This document shows, piece after piece, positions 1 through 8,174 of a stretch of 64,000 nt of DNA. A program made the position numbers and the translations under genes. This DNA comes from Prochlorococcus marinus XMU1412 (GTDB lineage: Bacteria; Cyanobacteriota; Cyanobacteriia; PCC-6307; Cyanobiaceae): the NCBI RefSeq assembly GCF_017696315.1, contig NZ_JAAORJ010000004.1, positions 506,519-570,518 on the forward strand. The letters run 5' to 3'. Position 1 is the first letter of the stretch, and the number at the start of each line of letters is the position of its first letter. Under the pieces are notes generated by a model. The model ran no database searches. It was not told where the DNA came from and worked only from the letters and a program-made list of their open reading frames with translations.

Positions 1-661
1 TATTTGTCCATTTTTCACCAAAAAAAGATTTAAACAATTTATCTGCAGGGTCTTTTTCAAAACTGTACTTATCATATTTAATTTGATTAATCTTTATTTC
101 TTCTGCATTTAAAAATTGATTAATAGGATTCGATTTATAAATGTTTAAATAATTATGTACAAATAAATGGAATATATTATTTAAATCTCTATCAAGATTT
201 AATTTATTTCCTCTACATATAATAACCCATGGGGAAAAATACTTTTTTGAATCATAAATATTCTTCATTTTATTATTATCAAATGCAGAATATTTATTCT
301 TAATATTTCCTAAACTTGAACAATATTTTTCAAGATATTTGCTTTCTTGAATTAAAGGTTGATAATCAAGTATTGCTAATAACTTTTGAGAAGTTCCAAA
401 CCATAAAATATCAGCTCCTAAAATAGGCATTTCACTATCAAAATTAGGATATGCGACCGTATTAAACACTTGCAGTTTTTTGCCACCATCTAATCTTGTT
501 ATTCGCCACTTTCTATATTCGGGAGATGAAAAAAGCCAATTTTTAATAATATATTTTGAATCTTCATTGTGATGTTCTTTGAATTCGCTAGATATTTGTA
601 CTTCATGTCCATTTAATTCATCAATATTGGTTTTAAGGAAATCAACTAATGAATCAAACAT
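1..661 (-). CDS. pebA: 15,16-dihydrobiliverdin:ferredoxin oxidoreductase PebA (3' end beyond window)
   Basis: PebA reduces biliverdin IX-alpha at its 15,16 double bond with electrons from ferredoxin, the first of two steps to phycoerythrobilin, in the cytosol. I translated the 220 codons visible from the ATG whose complement is at 659-661; the last residues of a family about 235 aa long fall outside the window. The stretch [11 protein letters not shown] puts an aspartate at residue 84, the position of the proton-donating Asp of characterised PebA, and ILDYQPL follows. It starts 5 bases after the heme oxygenase gene that makes its substrate, so the two are probably cotranscribed, presumably with pebB beyond the edge. 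A phage PebS-type enzyme is an unlikely alternative in this host gene order. Confidence 0.88.
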   Translation of the reverse strand, partial: MFDSLVDFLKTNIDELNGHEVQISSEFKEHHNEDSKYIIKNWLFSSPEYRKWRITRLDGGKKLQVFNTVAYPNFDSEMPILGADILWFGTSQKLLAILDYQPLIQESKYLEKYCSSLGNIKNKYSAFDNNKMKNIYDSKKYFSPWVIICRGNKLNLDRDLNNIFHLFVHNYLNIYKSNPINQFLNAEEIKINQIKYDKYSFEKDPADKLFKSFFGEKWTN

Positions 662-666
662 AAATA

Positions 667-1377
667 TTAGGTCTCGGTACTTCCTTTCCTAACTTTTTTT
701 GTAATGTAATTGAATACAATCTTGCCTAAAACAGCAATCAAGTTACCTTCAAGCTCCTTAAACATTTTCATATTGTAAGTAAAAGCTTGATTAGCTTCAT
801 CAATAATTTGATCAGCAGTCTTTTGATTTATTGGAAGTTGATTCAAAGTAAGGGAATATTCTTCCTTGAATTTCTTTTCGTCAGCAATTAATTCAAACTC
901 ATAAAAATTTAAACCATCATTTCCCTGCAAATTTAATGCTTTTTTAGCGATCCTTTTCAAGATTTGCCCCCCAGATAAATCTCCTATATAGCGAGTGTAG
1001 TGGTGACCAACTAAGAGCTCTGGTGAATTTTTTGCGACCTCTCGGATTCTTTCAACATATTCTTTTGCTGATTGAGAAATATTAATTTCATTCTTCCAGT
1101 TTTCACCAAAATAAAATTTAAGATCATTTATAAGAGTTTCTTTCCTGAATAATGATTTAAAACCTATAGGTTTAATTACGGGATGTTCCTCATTGACCAA
1201 TCTTTCAATTTCTTCTTCCATAGCTTCATAAACAAAATATAAATCACTAATTAATTTTCTATAAGATTTTTTTTCAACAACTCCTTTTAAAAAACAAGCC
1301 ACAAAGCCAGTATTTTCTGCCATAGTATGGGATTTTTTTGTCCCTTCTCTTAATTGTCCTGCAAGAGCAACTGCCAT
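667..1377 (-). CDS. ho1: Heme oxygenase
   Basis: Opens heme to biliverdin IX-alpha, CO and Fe2+ with reduced ferredoxin, supplying the bilin pathway. The 236-aa length is normal for cyanobacterial HO1. The N-terminal LREGTKKSH carries the proximal heme-ligand histidine at residue 17, and the distal-helix signature GDLSGGQIL lies near residue 130, followed by the usual helical C-terminus. The gene is directly upstream of pebA on the same strand with a 5-base gap, so product and next enzyme are coupled. A hypothetical gene lies 57 bases upstream. The ATG at 1377 gives the expected N-terminus. Confidence 0.95.
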   Translation of the reverse strand: MAVALAGQLREGTKKSHTMAENTGFVACFLKGVVEKKSYRKLISDLYFVYEAMEEEIERLVNEEHPVIKPIGFKSLFRKETLINDLKFYFGENWKNEINISQSAKEYVERIREVAKNSPELLVGHHYTRYIGDLSGGQILKRIAKKALNLQGNDGLNFYEFELIADEKKFKEEYSLTLNQLPINQKTADQIIDEANQAFTYNMKMFKELEGNLIAVLGKIVFNYITKKVRKGSTET

Positions 1378-1434
1378 ATATTTTGAATTATTTTTGTAAG
1401 TGTATTTAATCTACAAGGAAAATACATAAAACAG

Positions 1435-1962
1435 CTAATTTTTGTTACCAGCGGATGTTGTAGAGAATAGCTTATAAAGTTCTTTACAAACCAAAAAAAG
1501 ATTATCTTTTTGTTCCTTTTGCGGTAGATGAGTCCCAGTCATTTCCCAATCACCGATGGTAGCCACTCTCCATCTCTCGGAGGGAACAATCATACCTCGC
1601 ATTATTATTCCCAACAATTTCGGAACTCTGCCATTATTATCATTTTCAATTCTTAATTGTAAGAGTATTGCTCTACATTCAATAAGAGGACTCCAACCAG
1701 GGAAATGAAACGCAAAGTCAATAGTATCTTGCATAGATTCATTATTTGAATTGTCCCAAGGACTAAAGTTTACGCTTGCATCTGGAAAATATTGCCGAAA
1801 CAAAGCTGCAGTGGAAGCAATTTTATTAGCTATTTCAACATTACTTGCATTTGAACTCGCATTCATAAGTAGCTGAGTAATTTTTTTGAAAATGACATAA
1901 TTTGCTTTAACTTGCTTATTAACTACTTTTTCTTTTAATAAAGATGTTGAAATGCTGATCAA
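1435..1962 (-). CDS. Conserved hypothetical protein, no recognised domain
   Basis: A 175-residue soluble protein that I do not recognise. The central part is rich in aromatic residues (FSPWD, FAFHFPGWSP, SERWRVATIGDWEMTGTHLP), which suggests a compact alpha/beta fold; there is no signal peptide or membrane segment. The only start giving full length is a TTG at 1960-1962; an internal ATG near 1866 would remove 32 residues, and the sequence does not decide between them. It lies upstream of ho1 on the same strand and is divergent from icd. Compositional continuity with its neighbours suggests a real picocyanobacterial core gene, but no function can be assigned. Confidence 0.7.
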   Translation of the reverse strand: MISISTSLLKEKVVNKQVKANYVIFKKITQLLMNASSNASNVEIANKIASTAALFRQYFPDASVNFSPWDNSNNESMQDTIDFAFHFPGWSPLIECRAILLQLRIENDNNGRVPKLLGIIMRGMIVPSERWRVATIGDWEMTGTHLPQKEQKDNLFLVCKELYKLFSTTSAGNKN

Positions 1963-2014
1963 TAAACTATTCTCTATTCACATTTGAATAATAAATTTCT
2001 AGGTTTTAAAGAAA

Positions 2015-2058
2015 ATAACTCATCGCAAATTACAATACGAGGAACTTCAATGAGTTAT
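2015..2058. promoter_or_regulatory. 9-bp inverted repeat in the icd upstream region
   Basis: ATAACTCAT at 2015-2023 is matched by its exact reverse complement ATGAGTTAT at 2050-2058, 20 bases before the icd start, with a 26-base spacer. It could be a stem in the icd leader or two half-sites for a dimeric regulator. No GTA-N8-TAC NtcA box is visible in the 115 bases between the divergent starts, although icd is an NtcA target in several cyanobacteria. In such AT-rich DNA a 9-bp match may be chance. Confidence 0.3.
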
Positions 2059-2077
2059 CTTTTATTAATTCAATGCT

Positions 2078-3502
2078 ATGCCAAAATTTGAAAAATTAAC
2101 TTTACCTAATGAAGGCGAGATAATAACTTTTAATCAAGGCAAACCTAATGTTCCTAATAATCCAATTGTCCCATTTATTAGGGGGGATGGAACTGGAGTT
2201 GATATTTGGCCTGCAACTCAAATCGTTCTAGATTCAGCGATAAAAAAAAGCTATGGAGATGAAAGAAAAATTAATTGGTTTAAAGTCTATGCAGGCGATG
2301 AAGCTTGTGAACTTTATGGAACATATAACTACCTCCCTCAAGATACTATTGAAGCAATCAAACACTTTGGTGTAGCCATCAAAGGTCCTTTAACGACTCC
2401 CATCGGCGGAGGTATTAGATCTCTTAATGTTGCATTAAGGCAAATATTTGATTTATATAGCTGTGTTAGACCATGCAAATATTATTCTGGAACACCAAGC
2501 CCTCACAAAAATCCCCAAAATTTAGACGTTATTGTTTATAGAGAAAATACTGAGGATATCTACATGGGAATTGAATGGGAAGCTGAGGATAATAATTGTC
2601 TTGAATTAATTAATCACTTAAATAACATTGTCATACCAAAAAGTAAAAATTTAAAAAATAGATCTATACCAGAGGGATCAGGTATTGGAATTAAACCGGT
2701 GAGTAAATCTGGTAGCCAAAGGCATATTAGAAAAGCAATTGAACATGCCAAAAGATTATCTGGAGATAAAAGGCATGTGACTCTTGTTCATAAAGGCAAT
2801 ATTATGAAATATACAGAAGGTGCATTTAGAGATTGGGGATATGAATTAGCAGTAAATGAATTTAGAGAAGATTGCATTACAGAAAGAGAAAGCTGGATTT
2901 TAGATAATATTCAGAAAAATCCAGATATTACAATTGAAAATAATGCTCGAAAAATTGAACCAGGTTTTGACAAGCTTACAAATAACAAAAAAGCGTTCAT
3001 TTGCGAAGAAATTAAAGAAGTTATCACATCAATATCAAATTCTCACGGAGATGGGAAATGGAAAGAACTTATTCTTGTTGATGATCGGATAGCTGATAGT
3101 ATATTTCAACAAATTCAAACTAGACCTCAAGAATATTCAATTCTTGCGACCTTAAATCTCAATGGAGACTATGTTTCTGATGCAGCTGCAGCAATTGTTG
3201 GTGGCCTAGGTATGGCTCCTGGTGCAAATATTGGAGATAATGCAGCAATTTTCGAAGCTACTCACGGTACTGCGCCAAAACATGCAGGCTTAAATAAGAT
3301 TAATCCAGGCTCAGTAATTCTTAGTGGTGTAATGATGCTTGAATATTTTGGTTGGGATGAGGCAGCTAACTTAATTACTAATGGTTTAAGTAAGGCAATA
3401 GAGCAAAAAAAAGTCACCTATGATTTAGCACGCTTAATGGAACCAAAAGTAGAACCCTTATCCTGCAGCAGTTTTGCTGAAGAAATTATCTCAAATTTCT
3501 AA
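2078..3502 (+). CDS. icd: Isocitrate dehydrogenase (NADP+)
   Basis: Oxidatively decarboxylates isocitrate to 2-oxoglutarate in the cytosol; in cyanobacteria the product is the main carbon skeleton for ammonium assimilation. The 474-residue length matches the cyanobacterial form, which is longer than the E. coli enzyme because of a central insertion, seen here near residues 270-320. Substrate-site residues are in GGGIRSLNVALRQ and YRENTEDIY, and the cofactor-loop signature ATHGTAPKHAG is near residue 395. The stop codon is the left end of an AT palindrome shared with the convergent gene 9 bases away. Confidence 0.96.
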   Translation: MPKFEKLTLPNEGEIITFNQGKPNVPNNPIVPFIRGDGTGVDIWPATQIVLDSAIKKSYGDERKINWFKVYAGDEACELYGTYNYLPQDTIEAIKHFGVAIKGPLTTPIGGGIRSLNVALRQIFDLYSCVRPCKYYSGTPSPHKNPQNLDVIVYRENTEDIYMGIEWEAEDNNCLELINHLNNIVIPKSKNLKNRSIPEGSGIGIKPVSKSGSQRHIRKAIEHAKRLSGDKRHVTLVHKGNIMKYTEGAFRDWGYELAVNEFREDCITERESWILDNIQKNPDITIENNARKIEPGFDKLTNNKKAFICEEIKEVITSISNSHGDGKWKELILVDDRIADSIFQQIQTRPQEYSILATLNLNGDYVSDAAAAIVGGLGMAPGANIGDNAAIFEATHGTAPKHAGLNKINPGSVILSGVMMLEYFGWDEAANLITNGLSKAIEQKKVTYDLARLMEPKVEPLSCSSFAEEIISNF

Positions 3503-3520
3503 TTTTAAAAATTATTTTTT
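3500..3520 (+). terminator. Terminator-like palindrome plus T-tract between convergent stops
   Basis: TAATTTT (3500-3506) and AAAATTA (3508-3514) form an almost continuous inverted repeat followed by six T at 3515-3520. The left end is the icd stop codon and the right end is the complement of the stop codon of the convergent sugar-kinase gene. The stem is A/T only and the loop would be very tight, so termination strength is doubtful. The T-tract would favour stopping icd transcription. Confidence 0.35.
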
Positions 3521-4855
3521 ATTTTCAAAAACTTTCCAAATATTAACCAGTGAATCTTTATTGCCAATATTTCCAGGATGAGTAACAACGGGAAGTTTTT
3601 CGCCATTTTTTAGTTTGTAAGTTACTACTGAAATGCCAGTTAAAATCTGTCCTACAAGATAAACATAATCTGCATTAAATCCTTTACTAAGAATCAAATT
3701 TGTTGTTATTCCACCTTTTGAAATCAAATATCCTATTTCATACTTCAAATCTGCGACTAATTCAGCAATAAAACAAGCAAGTAAATTATAAAAATTAAAT
3801 AGTTCAGAAGAATCTAGAGACATAAATTTTCTTGAGGTAAACAAAACAGGAGTTTTGCCTTTCTCAAAAGAAAATCTAATTTCTTTCAAAAATTTATTTT
3901 TAAACAAATTCCTTCGCTTCTGATTGTTATCTGATGAAGTAATTTTAAAGAATTCAAAAACATCTAATTCAACTGGATTGCAATTACTTATCTCTAATAA
4001 ATTATTCAATTGTATTGTTGAAAGTTCTACATATGATCCAACAATTATCAGTCCTGGAAGAAAACTCTTTTCTTTATTTCTTATTCTTAAATTAGAGAAA
4101 AATATTTCACTCTGAGAAAAACTTCTTTTCTCAGAAATTGAACTTATAAAACTTGCTGCAGTTCGAAAAAGGAATTTTTTTTGTTTAATTAATTTTTTAA
4201 TTACTAAAGAAAATTTTTTTAGTTGAGAATAATTTTCTGCATCTACAACTACATGTTTATTGTTCTTCAAGTTCTTTAATGTTTTAAAAACAATATTATT
4301 TTCTTCATCATTTAGCATTTCTATATCTGACAATAAAAGATTTTGAATATCTTCAAAATTTATTTGCGATTTACTCTGCTGAAATAAAAGATTCTTGACA
4401 TTACTTGTCTTATATCCAAAAATTTTATCTGTTGCAAAAATTGTTTGACTAATAGGAGTTTTATCAACAAAATGAGATCCATTAATTGTTAATCTTTTAC
4501 CCTCTATGAAGGCTGGAATATGAAAAGTAGCATCAAAAGGACCTAAGCAACTATTTAGAGCAATTGGCTCTAAATAGTTATGTCCTCGAAGAGTAGAGTC
4601 TCCTCTACTTATAAAAATAATTTTTTCTTCATAGGCTTGAGAAGTAATTACAGTCTTAAGATTTTTGCAAATTTCCTCTATTGTTAATTTCGCATCATTT
4701 TCTGATAGTGACCTTGTATTAGCCAAAATAAAAAATAAATTAGATTTAGATTCAAAACCTTTTACTAAAGTTGAGCAGTCCCACTTAAGCAGTAATAAGC
4801 AATCGTGAACAGTTTGAGAGCCTGTGGGATCATCATCTATAACGACAAATTTCAT
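3512..4855 (-). CDS. Four-carbon acid sugar kinase family protein (DUF1537)
   Basis: Members of this family (OtnK, DtnK and relatives) phosphorylate four-carbon sugar acids such as 3-oxo-tetronates with ATP. The N-terminal signature DDDPTGSQTVHD at residues 7-18 is the substrate-domain hallmark, and ISKGGITTNLIL near residue 380 belongs to the nucleotide-binding C-terminal domain; 447 aa is about normal length. The usual partners (a PdxA2-type dehydrogenase and an aldolase) are not in view. Next to it on the same strand, 13 bases upstream, is an aldose-epimerase-like gene. The substrate is therefore unknown. A 12-bp intragenic inverted repeat lies at 4549-4579. Confidence 0.82.
   Translation of the reverse strand: MKFVVIDDDPTGSQTVHDCLLLLKWDCSTLVKGFESKSNLFFILANTRSLSENDAKLTIEEICKNLKTVITSQAYEEKIIFISRGDSTLRGHNYLEPIALNSCLGPFDATFHIPAFIEGKRLTINGSHFVDKTPISQTIFATDKIFGYKTSNVKNLLFQQSKSQINFEDIQNLLLSDIEMLNDEENNIVFKTLKNLKNNKHVVVDAENYSQLKKFSLVIKKLIKQKKFLFRTAASFISSISEKRSFSQSEIFFSNLRIRNKEKSFLPGLIIVGSYVELSTIQLNNLLEISNCNPVELDVFEFFKITSSDNNQKRRNLFKNKFLKEIRFSFEKGKTPVLFTSRKFMSLDSSELFNFYNLLACFIAELVADLKYEIGYLISKGGITTNLILSKGFNADYVYLVGQILTGISVVTYKLKNGEKLPVVTHPGNIGNKDSLVNIWKVFENKK
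4549..4579. repeat. Perfect 12-bp intragenic inverted repeat, 7-nt loop
   Basis: AACTATTTAGAG at 4549-4560 is followed after CAATTGG by its exact complement CTCTAAATAGTT at 4568-4579, inside the four-carbon acid sugar kinase gene. It would form a strong hairpin in the mRNA of either strand. Both arms are translated, so it need not be regulatory, but a perfect 12-bp arm is long for a coding sequence. Confidence 0.6.
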
Positions 4856-4868
4856 AAGTATTACAAAG

Positions 4869-5723
4869 TTACTTAAGAGATTTTATTTGTATTGAGGCAC
4901 TTAAACTTTTACTATCATTTGAAGGAATCATAATATTTCTAAATCCATCAACAAAAGAATTTCGGGGACTAGTCCAAGGTTCGAGACATATCATTCTTCT
5001 TGGAGGATCGCTCCAAATAACGCCCAAATCAAAAGGATATGGATGATTTAAAGTTACTTCTCTTTTAAAAATTTTATCTCGAAAAGAGCTTCTACCAAAA
5101 GTATACATAAGTAGATCAACTCCTAAACTAATTTTGTTTAATTCATCCAAAGTATTACTTATAGTATTTCTTTCTTGATCCTGACAATTAAGTGGATTAT
5201 CAACAAACTCTAAATTTTTGAAATCTGAAACATTAAAGTAAGGATGCAAGCCAAAATTTATAGGCATAGCAAAGTCTGTTTTATTATGAATTGAAATTTC
5301 AAATTCTAAAGAGTTTATTTTTAAGGTAACTTCTATTTTTAGTTCGAAATCGAAAGGATAATATTTTTTGGTTTTTTTAGATGCAGTTAAGAATAAGCAT
5401 AAAAATTTTTCATTTTCATTGAAGGAGTATTGCCATTGCATATCCCTAGCGAAACCATGTTGTGGTAATTGCAAATAACCCTTTCCAAATACTGAACTGG
5501 AGGTATTGAGATTTCCACAAATTGGGAACAAGATTGGAATGCCTCCCCTAATACTTTTTGTCTTGTCCATAAATCTTGTTTCATCGAAATAAAGTATTTC
5601 GTTACCATCGGAAACCCAATTTGTAATAACGCCTCCTCTTTCAGGACAAAATTTAATGTAATTATTTTTATCTAATTGAAAGACAAAAATTCCTTGGTCC
5701 TTACTAAATAATTCAAGTTTCAC
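4869..5723 (-). CDS. Aldose 1-epimerase family protein (hexose-6-phosphate mutarotase-like)
   Basis: Predicted to interconvert the alpha and beta anomers of an aldose or aldose phosphate through a galactose-mutarotase beta-sandwich. Characteristic segments appear in order: RGGIPILFPICG near residue 60, PQHGFAR near 87 with the proton-donor histidine, LHPYF near 158 with the second histidine, and EPWTSPRNS near 245. Length 284 aa fits the YeaD-like group better than classical GalM, which is around 340. It lies 9 bases downstream of the hydrolase gene and 13 bases upstream of the sugar-acid kinase, suggesting one transcript. The precise sugar is not determined. Confidence 0.82.
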   Translation of the reverse strand: MKLELFSKDQGIFVFQLDKNNYIKFCPERGGVITNWVSDGNEILYFDETRFMDKTKSIRGGIPILFPICGNLNTSSSVFGKGYLQLPQHGFARDMQWQYSFNENEKFLCLFLTASKKTKKYYPFDFELKIEVTLKINSLEFEISIHNKTDFAMPINFGLHPYFNVSDFKNLEFVDNPLNCQDQERNTISNTLDELNKISLGVDLLMYTFGRSSFRDKIFKREVTLNHPYPFDLGVIWSDPPRRMICLEPWTSPRNSFVDGFRNIMIPSNDSKSLSASIQIKSLK

Positions 5724-5732
5724 GATTATTAC

Positions 5733-6632
5733 TTAAAGAGAATCAACCCAATCCAAAATATGTTGATTAACTAATTCCGGTATCTCATCATGAGGACAAT
5801 GTCCTGCATCAAGAATAATTTCTTTTGTATTCTTTGGTGTAAATTTTTTATATAGATTTCTTTTTTTTGGAGTGTTCATCCATGGATCTTTCCCTCCCCA
5901 AAGAAGTAATAATGGTGCATTTAGTTTTGCGAATAACTTATCCAACGGCAATCCCTGAGGACCTGATGGGTTAAATACACTTCTAAAAACATTAAAAGCT
6001 CCATAATCTAGAGAAGGCTTTCTTATTGACTCAACTAAGAAATCATCAACATTTTTTTTATCAACATAAACTTGATTCAAAGTTTTTTTAATATTTTTTG
6101 GATTTCTCATATTCTCAAAAATCAAACGTTGAAGAACAATATTTTTCAAAAATATGCCGGCAACTGTTTCAATTGAAGTTTGCAACATATTTTTTTTGAT
6201 AGTTTTTTCTTCACTAAAATATCCTGCGGCATTAAGTAATATCACTCCTGCATTTAGCTCATTTAATTCCGCACCAGCTGCTAATGCTGCATAACCACCT
6301 AATGAATTTCCAACAACAATTGTAGGTTTTGTTATTTTCTCTTTTACATAAGCTACAACTTGATCCTTCCATAAAGATCCTGAGTATTCAACATCTTGGG
6401 GCTTAGGACTTTTTCCAAAACCGAGAAGATCCATCGCATGAACTTCGTATTTTTTACTTAAAGTCGGGATATTGAATCTCCAATGATCAGTGGAAGCTCC
6501 AAAACCATGAATTAATAAAATGGCACATTTTTTTGATGCTATCTCAGGCTTAGCTGAAACTGTATATATTGGGTAATCTAAAAAATTCCAGTCATAATTT
6601 ACACTACTATCTATCAGAGCTGACTTTTCCAT
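5733..6632 (-). CDS. Alpha/beta hydrolase, pheophytinase-like subfamily
   Basis: A serine hydrolase with an intact triad: oxyanion HGFGAS near residue 43, nucleophile elbow GNSLGG near 109, acid in WGGKDPWM near 246, and histidine in AGHCPHDEIPE near 277. The run LWKDQV before the elbow and the AGHCPHDE ending resemble plant pheophytinase and chlorophyll dephytylase relatives as I remember them, so a chlorophyll- or pheophytin-ester substrate is conceivable but unproven. No signal peptide is seen. It begins a tight minus-strand run with the epimerase and sugar-acid kinase. A paralogue with the same motifs lies at 34196-35110. Confidence 0.85.
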   Translation of the reverse strand: MEKSALIDSSVNYDWNFLDYPIYTVSAKPEIASKKCAILLIHGFGASTDHWRFNIPTLSKKYEVHAMDLLGFGKSPKPQDVEYSGSLWKDQVVAYVKEKITKPTIVVGNSLGGYAALAAGAELNELNAGVILLNAAGYFSEEKTIKKNMLQTSIETVAGIFLKNIVLQRLIFENMRNPKNIKKTLNQVYVDKKNVDDFLVESIRKPSLDYGAFNVFRSVFNPSGPQGLPLDKLFAKLNAPLLLLWGGKDPWMNTPKKRNLYKKFTPKNTKEIILDAGHCPHDEIPELVNQHILDWVDSL

Positions 6633-6674
6633 CTATTGAAAATTTATCTTGATTGATTCTAATAAACTTATTTC

Positions 6675-8042
6675 CTAAAGAAGACCCACAGGATCAGCTG
6701 CAACATCATCTGAAATTTTGTTGCCATCATTTGGGGGCTTATCTTTTAGAACAATTCTTAAGAGAACAGGTGCAAGAAATGTAGTTCCTATAACCATTAA
6801 TAAAATAGCTGCTTCAAGAGAAGGAGTTAATAACTTAGCGCTTGTTCCTAGCCCAAGAAAAATTAAACCAACCTCTCCTCTAGGCATCATACCCAAGCCT
6901 ACAACTAATCTATTTGTAGGTTTATCACTTGAAAATACCCATCCGGCTGCTATTTTTCCAATAATCGCAACAACTAATAAAAATCCTGCAACTACAAGAG
7001 CTGATCGGCTTGTTGGATCAAGTGGATTGATAACAGATAAATCCATTCCAGCTCCAACTAATACAAAGAAAATAGTTGCGAATAAGGAAACTAAAGGTAA
7101 TACAGATTGTTGTATTGCATGATTATTTTTAGAACTACTAAGAATCAATCCAGCTGCAAAAGCACCTAAAGCTGCTTCTAATCCAATTGCTGTTGCGACA
7201 AAACAACATAATACAAGTATCACAAAAGATGCCACCACTACAGCTCCAGGAGCTTTCAATCTATCTAACAACCAATCAAATCCTGGCGCTGCTGTTCGAC
7301 TTAGTGCGATAGCAGCAATAACAAATACTACTGCTGCAGCAACTAATTTAACAATAGGAGCAATTTCTAAAGAACCTCCAGCAGCAAGCGCTACAACAAC
7401 TGCCAGAATAACAATTCCCAAAATATCGTCTAATACTGCTGCACCAATAACAATCTGTCCTTCTCTAGTTTTCAAATATCCCAATTCACCGAAAACACTT
7501 GCAGTAATTCCTATACTTGTGGCTGTCATAGATGCTCCAGCAAAAACTGCAGGAATTAGATCTACTTGGAAAATAAACATTAATCCAAGAGTTCCAAACG
7601 CAAACGGTAAAATTACGCCTGCCATAGCAACAGTAAAAGCCTGAGCTCCCACAGCTACAAGTTCCTCTAACTCACTTTCTAATCCTGTTAAAAATAAAAG
7701 TGCATATAATCCAAGTGTTGCTACTGCTTGGAGCGAGGGGAAACTTTCGAAATAAACATCAGGTACTGCTTCCGGGGGAATTGAAGCTAATGAACTAATA
7801 ACATTTACAAGTCCCTCATTTAGTTCAGTTCCCGCTGAAGGCGGTATCAATAAATGGAAACCTGATGCTCCTATTACAACCCCTGCAAGAAGCTCACCTA
7901 CAATCGTTGGCAAACTTAGTCTTACTAATACTTCTGCTAATGCTCTTGCTGCTAAAAAGATCAATAAAAATCTTATAACTCCGATCAACGTTTCAGCAAC
8001 TTCTAAATCATGTGCACTTAATTCAGCAAGTAAAGAGTACAT
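6675..8042 (-). CDS. Cation:proton antiporter, CPA2/NapA family
   Basis: An integral membrane protein of 455 aa with about 12-13 hydrophobic helices, predicted to exchange Na+ (or K+) for H+. The paired aspartates of the transport site are in AAVLDDILGIVIL near residue 205, and SLPTIVGELLAGVVIGAS near residue 50 is the typical early helix of the family. There is no C-terminal TrkA/RCK domain, so it is a short NapA-like exchanger rather than KefB/C. Whether it sits in the plasma or thylakoid membrane cannot be told. It is divergent from glgP with a 132-base gap holding an inverted repeat. Its GC content looks higher than that of its neighbours because of Ala/Gly/Val-rich helices. Confidence 0.9.
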   Translation of the reverse strand: MYSLLAELSAHDLEVAETLIGVIRFLLIFLAARALAEVLVRLSLPTIVGELLAGVVIGASGFHLLIPPSAGTELNEGLVNVISSLASIPPEAVPDVYFESFPSLQAVATLGLYALLFLTGLESELEELVAVGAQAFTVAMAGVILPFAFGTLGLMFIFQVDLIPAVFAGASMTATSIGITASVFGELGYLKTREGQIVIGAAVLDDILGIVILAVVVALAAGGSLEIAPIVKLVAAAVVFVIAAIALSRTAAPGFDWLLDRLKAPGAVVVASFVILVLCCFVATAIGLEAALGAFAAGLILSSSKNNHAIQQSVLPLVSLFATIFFVLVGAGMDLSVINPLDPTSRSALVVAGFLLVVAIIGKIAAGWVFSSDKPTNRLVVGLGMMPRGEVGLIFLGLGTSAKLLTPSLEAAILLMVIGTTFLAPVLLRIVLKDKPPNDGNKISDDVAADPVGLL

Positions 8043-8054
8043 TTAAGTGTAAAA

Positions 8055-8085
8055 AATAAACTACCTAATTGGAAGATAGTTTATT
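8055..8085. promoter_or_regulatory. 9-bp inverted repeat in the glgP/antiporter divergent region
   Basis: AATAAACTA (8055-8063) and TAGTTTATT (8077-8085) are exact complements around a 13-base centre, just upstream of the antiporter start and about 90 bases before glgP. The position suits an operator or a leader hairpin. No -10 element can be assigned with confidence in this 132-base region. Confidence 0.3.
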
Positions 8086-8174
8086 GAGGGCCCACTTTAA
8101 GAAATATGTAAGAAAAAAGCAAAAATACTCAACAAGTGTGGATCTGAAGTTACAACAAAGAAATTTTCTTAAAA

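Noticed and set aside
1963-2077. NtcA-binding site expected upstream of icd
   Set aside because: No GTA-N8-TAC is present on either strand; only a 9-bp inverted repeat was found.
6718-7122. 134-codon open frame opposite the antiporter gene
   Set aside because: It is an antisense shadow of the hydrophobic antiporter sequence, with no start context, domain or room for a promoter.
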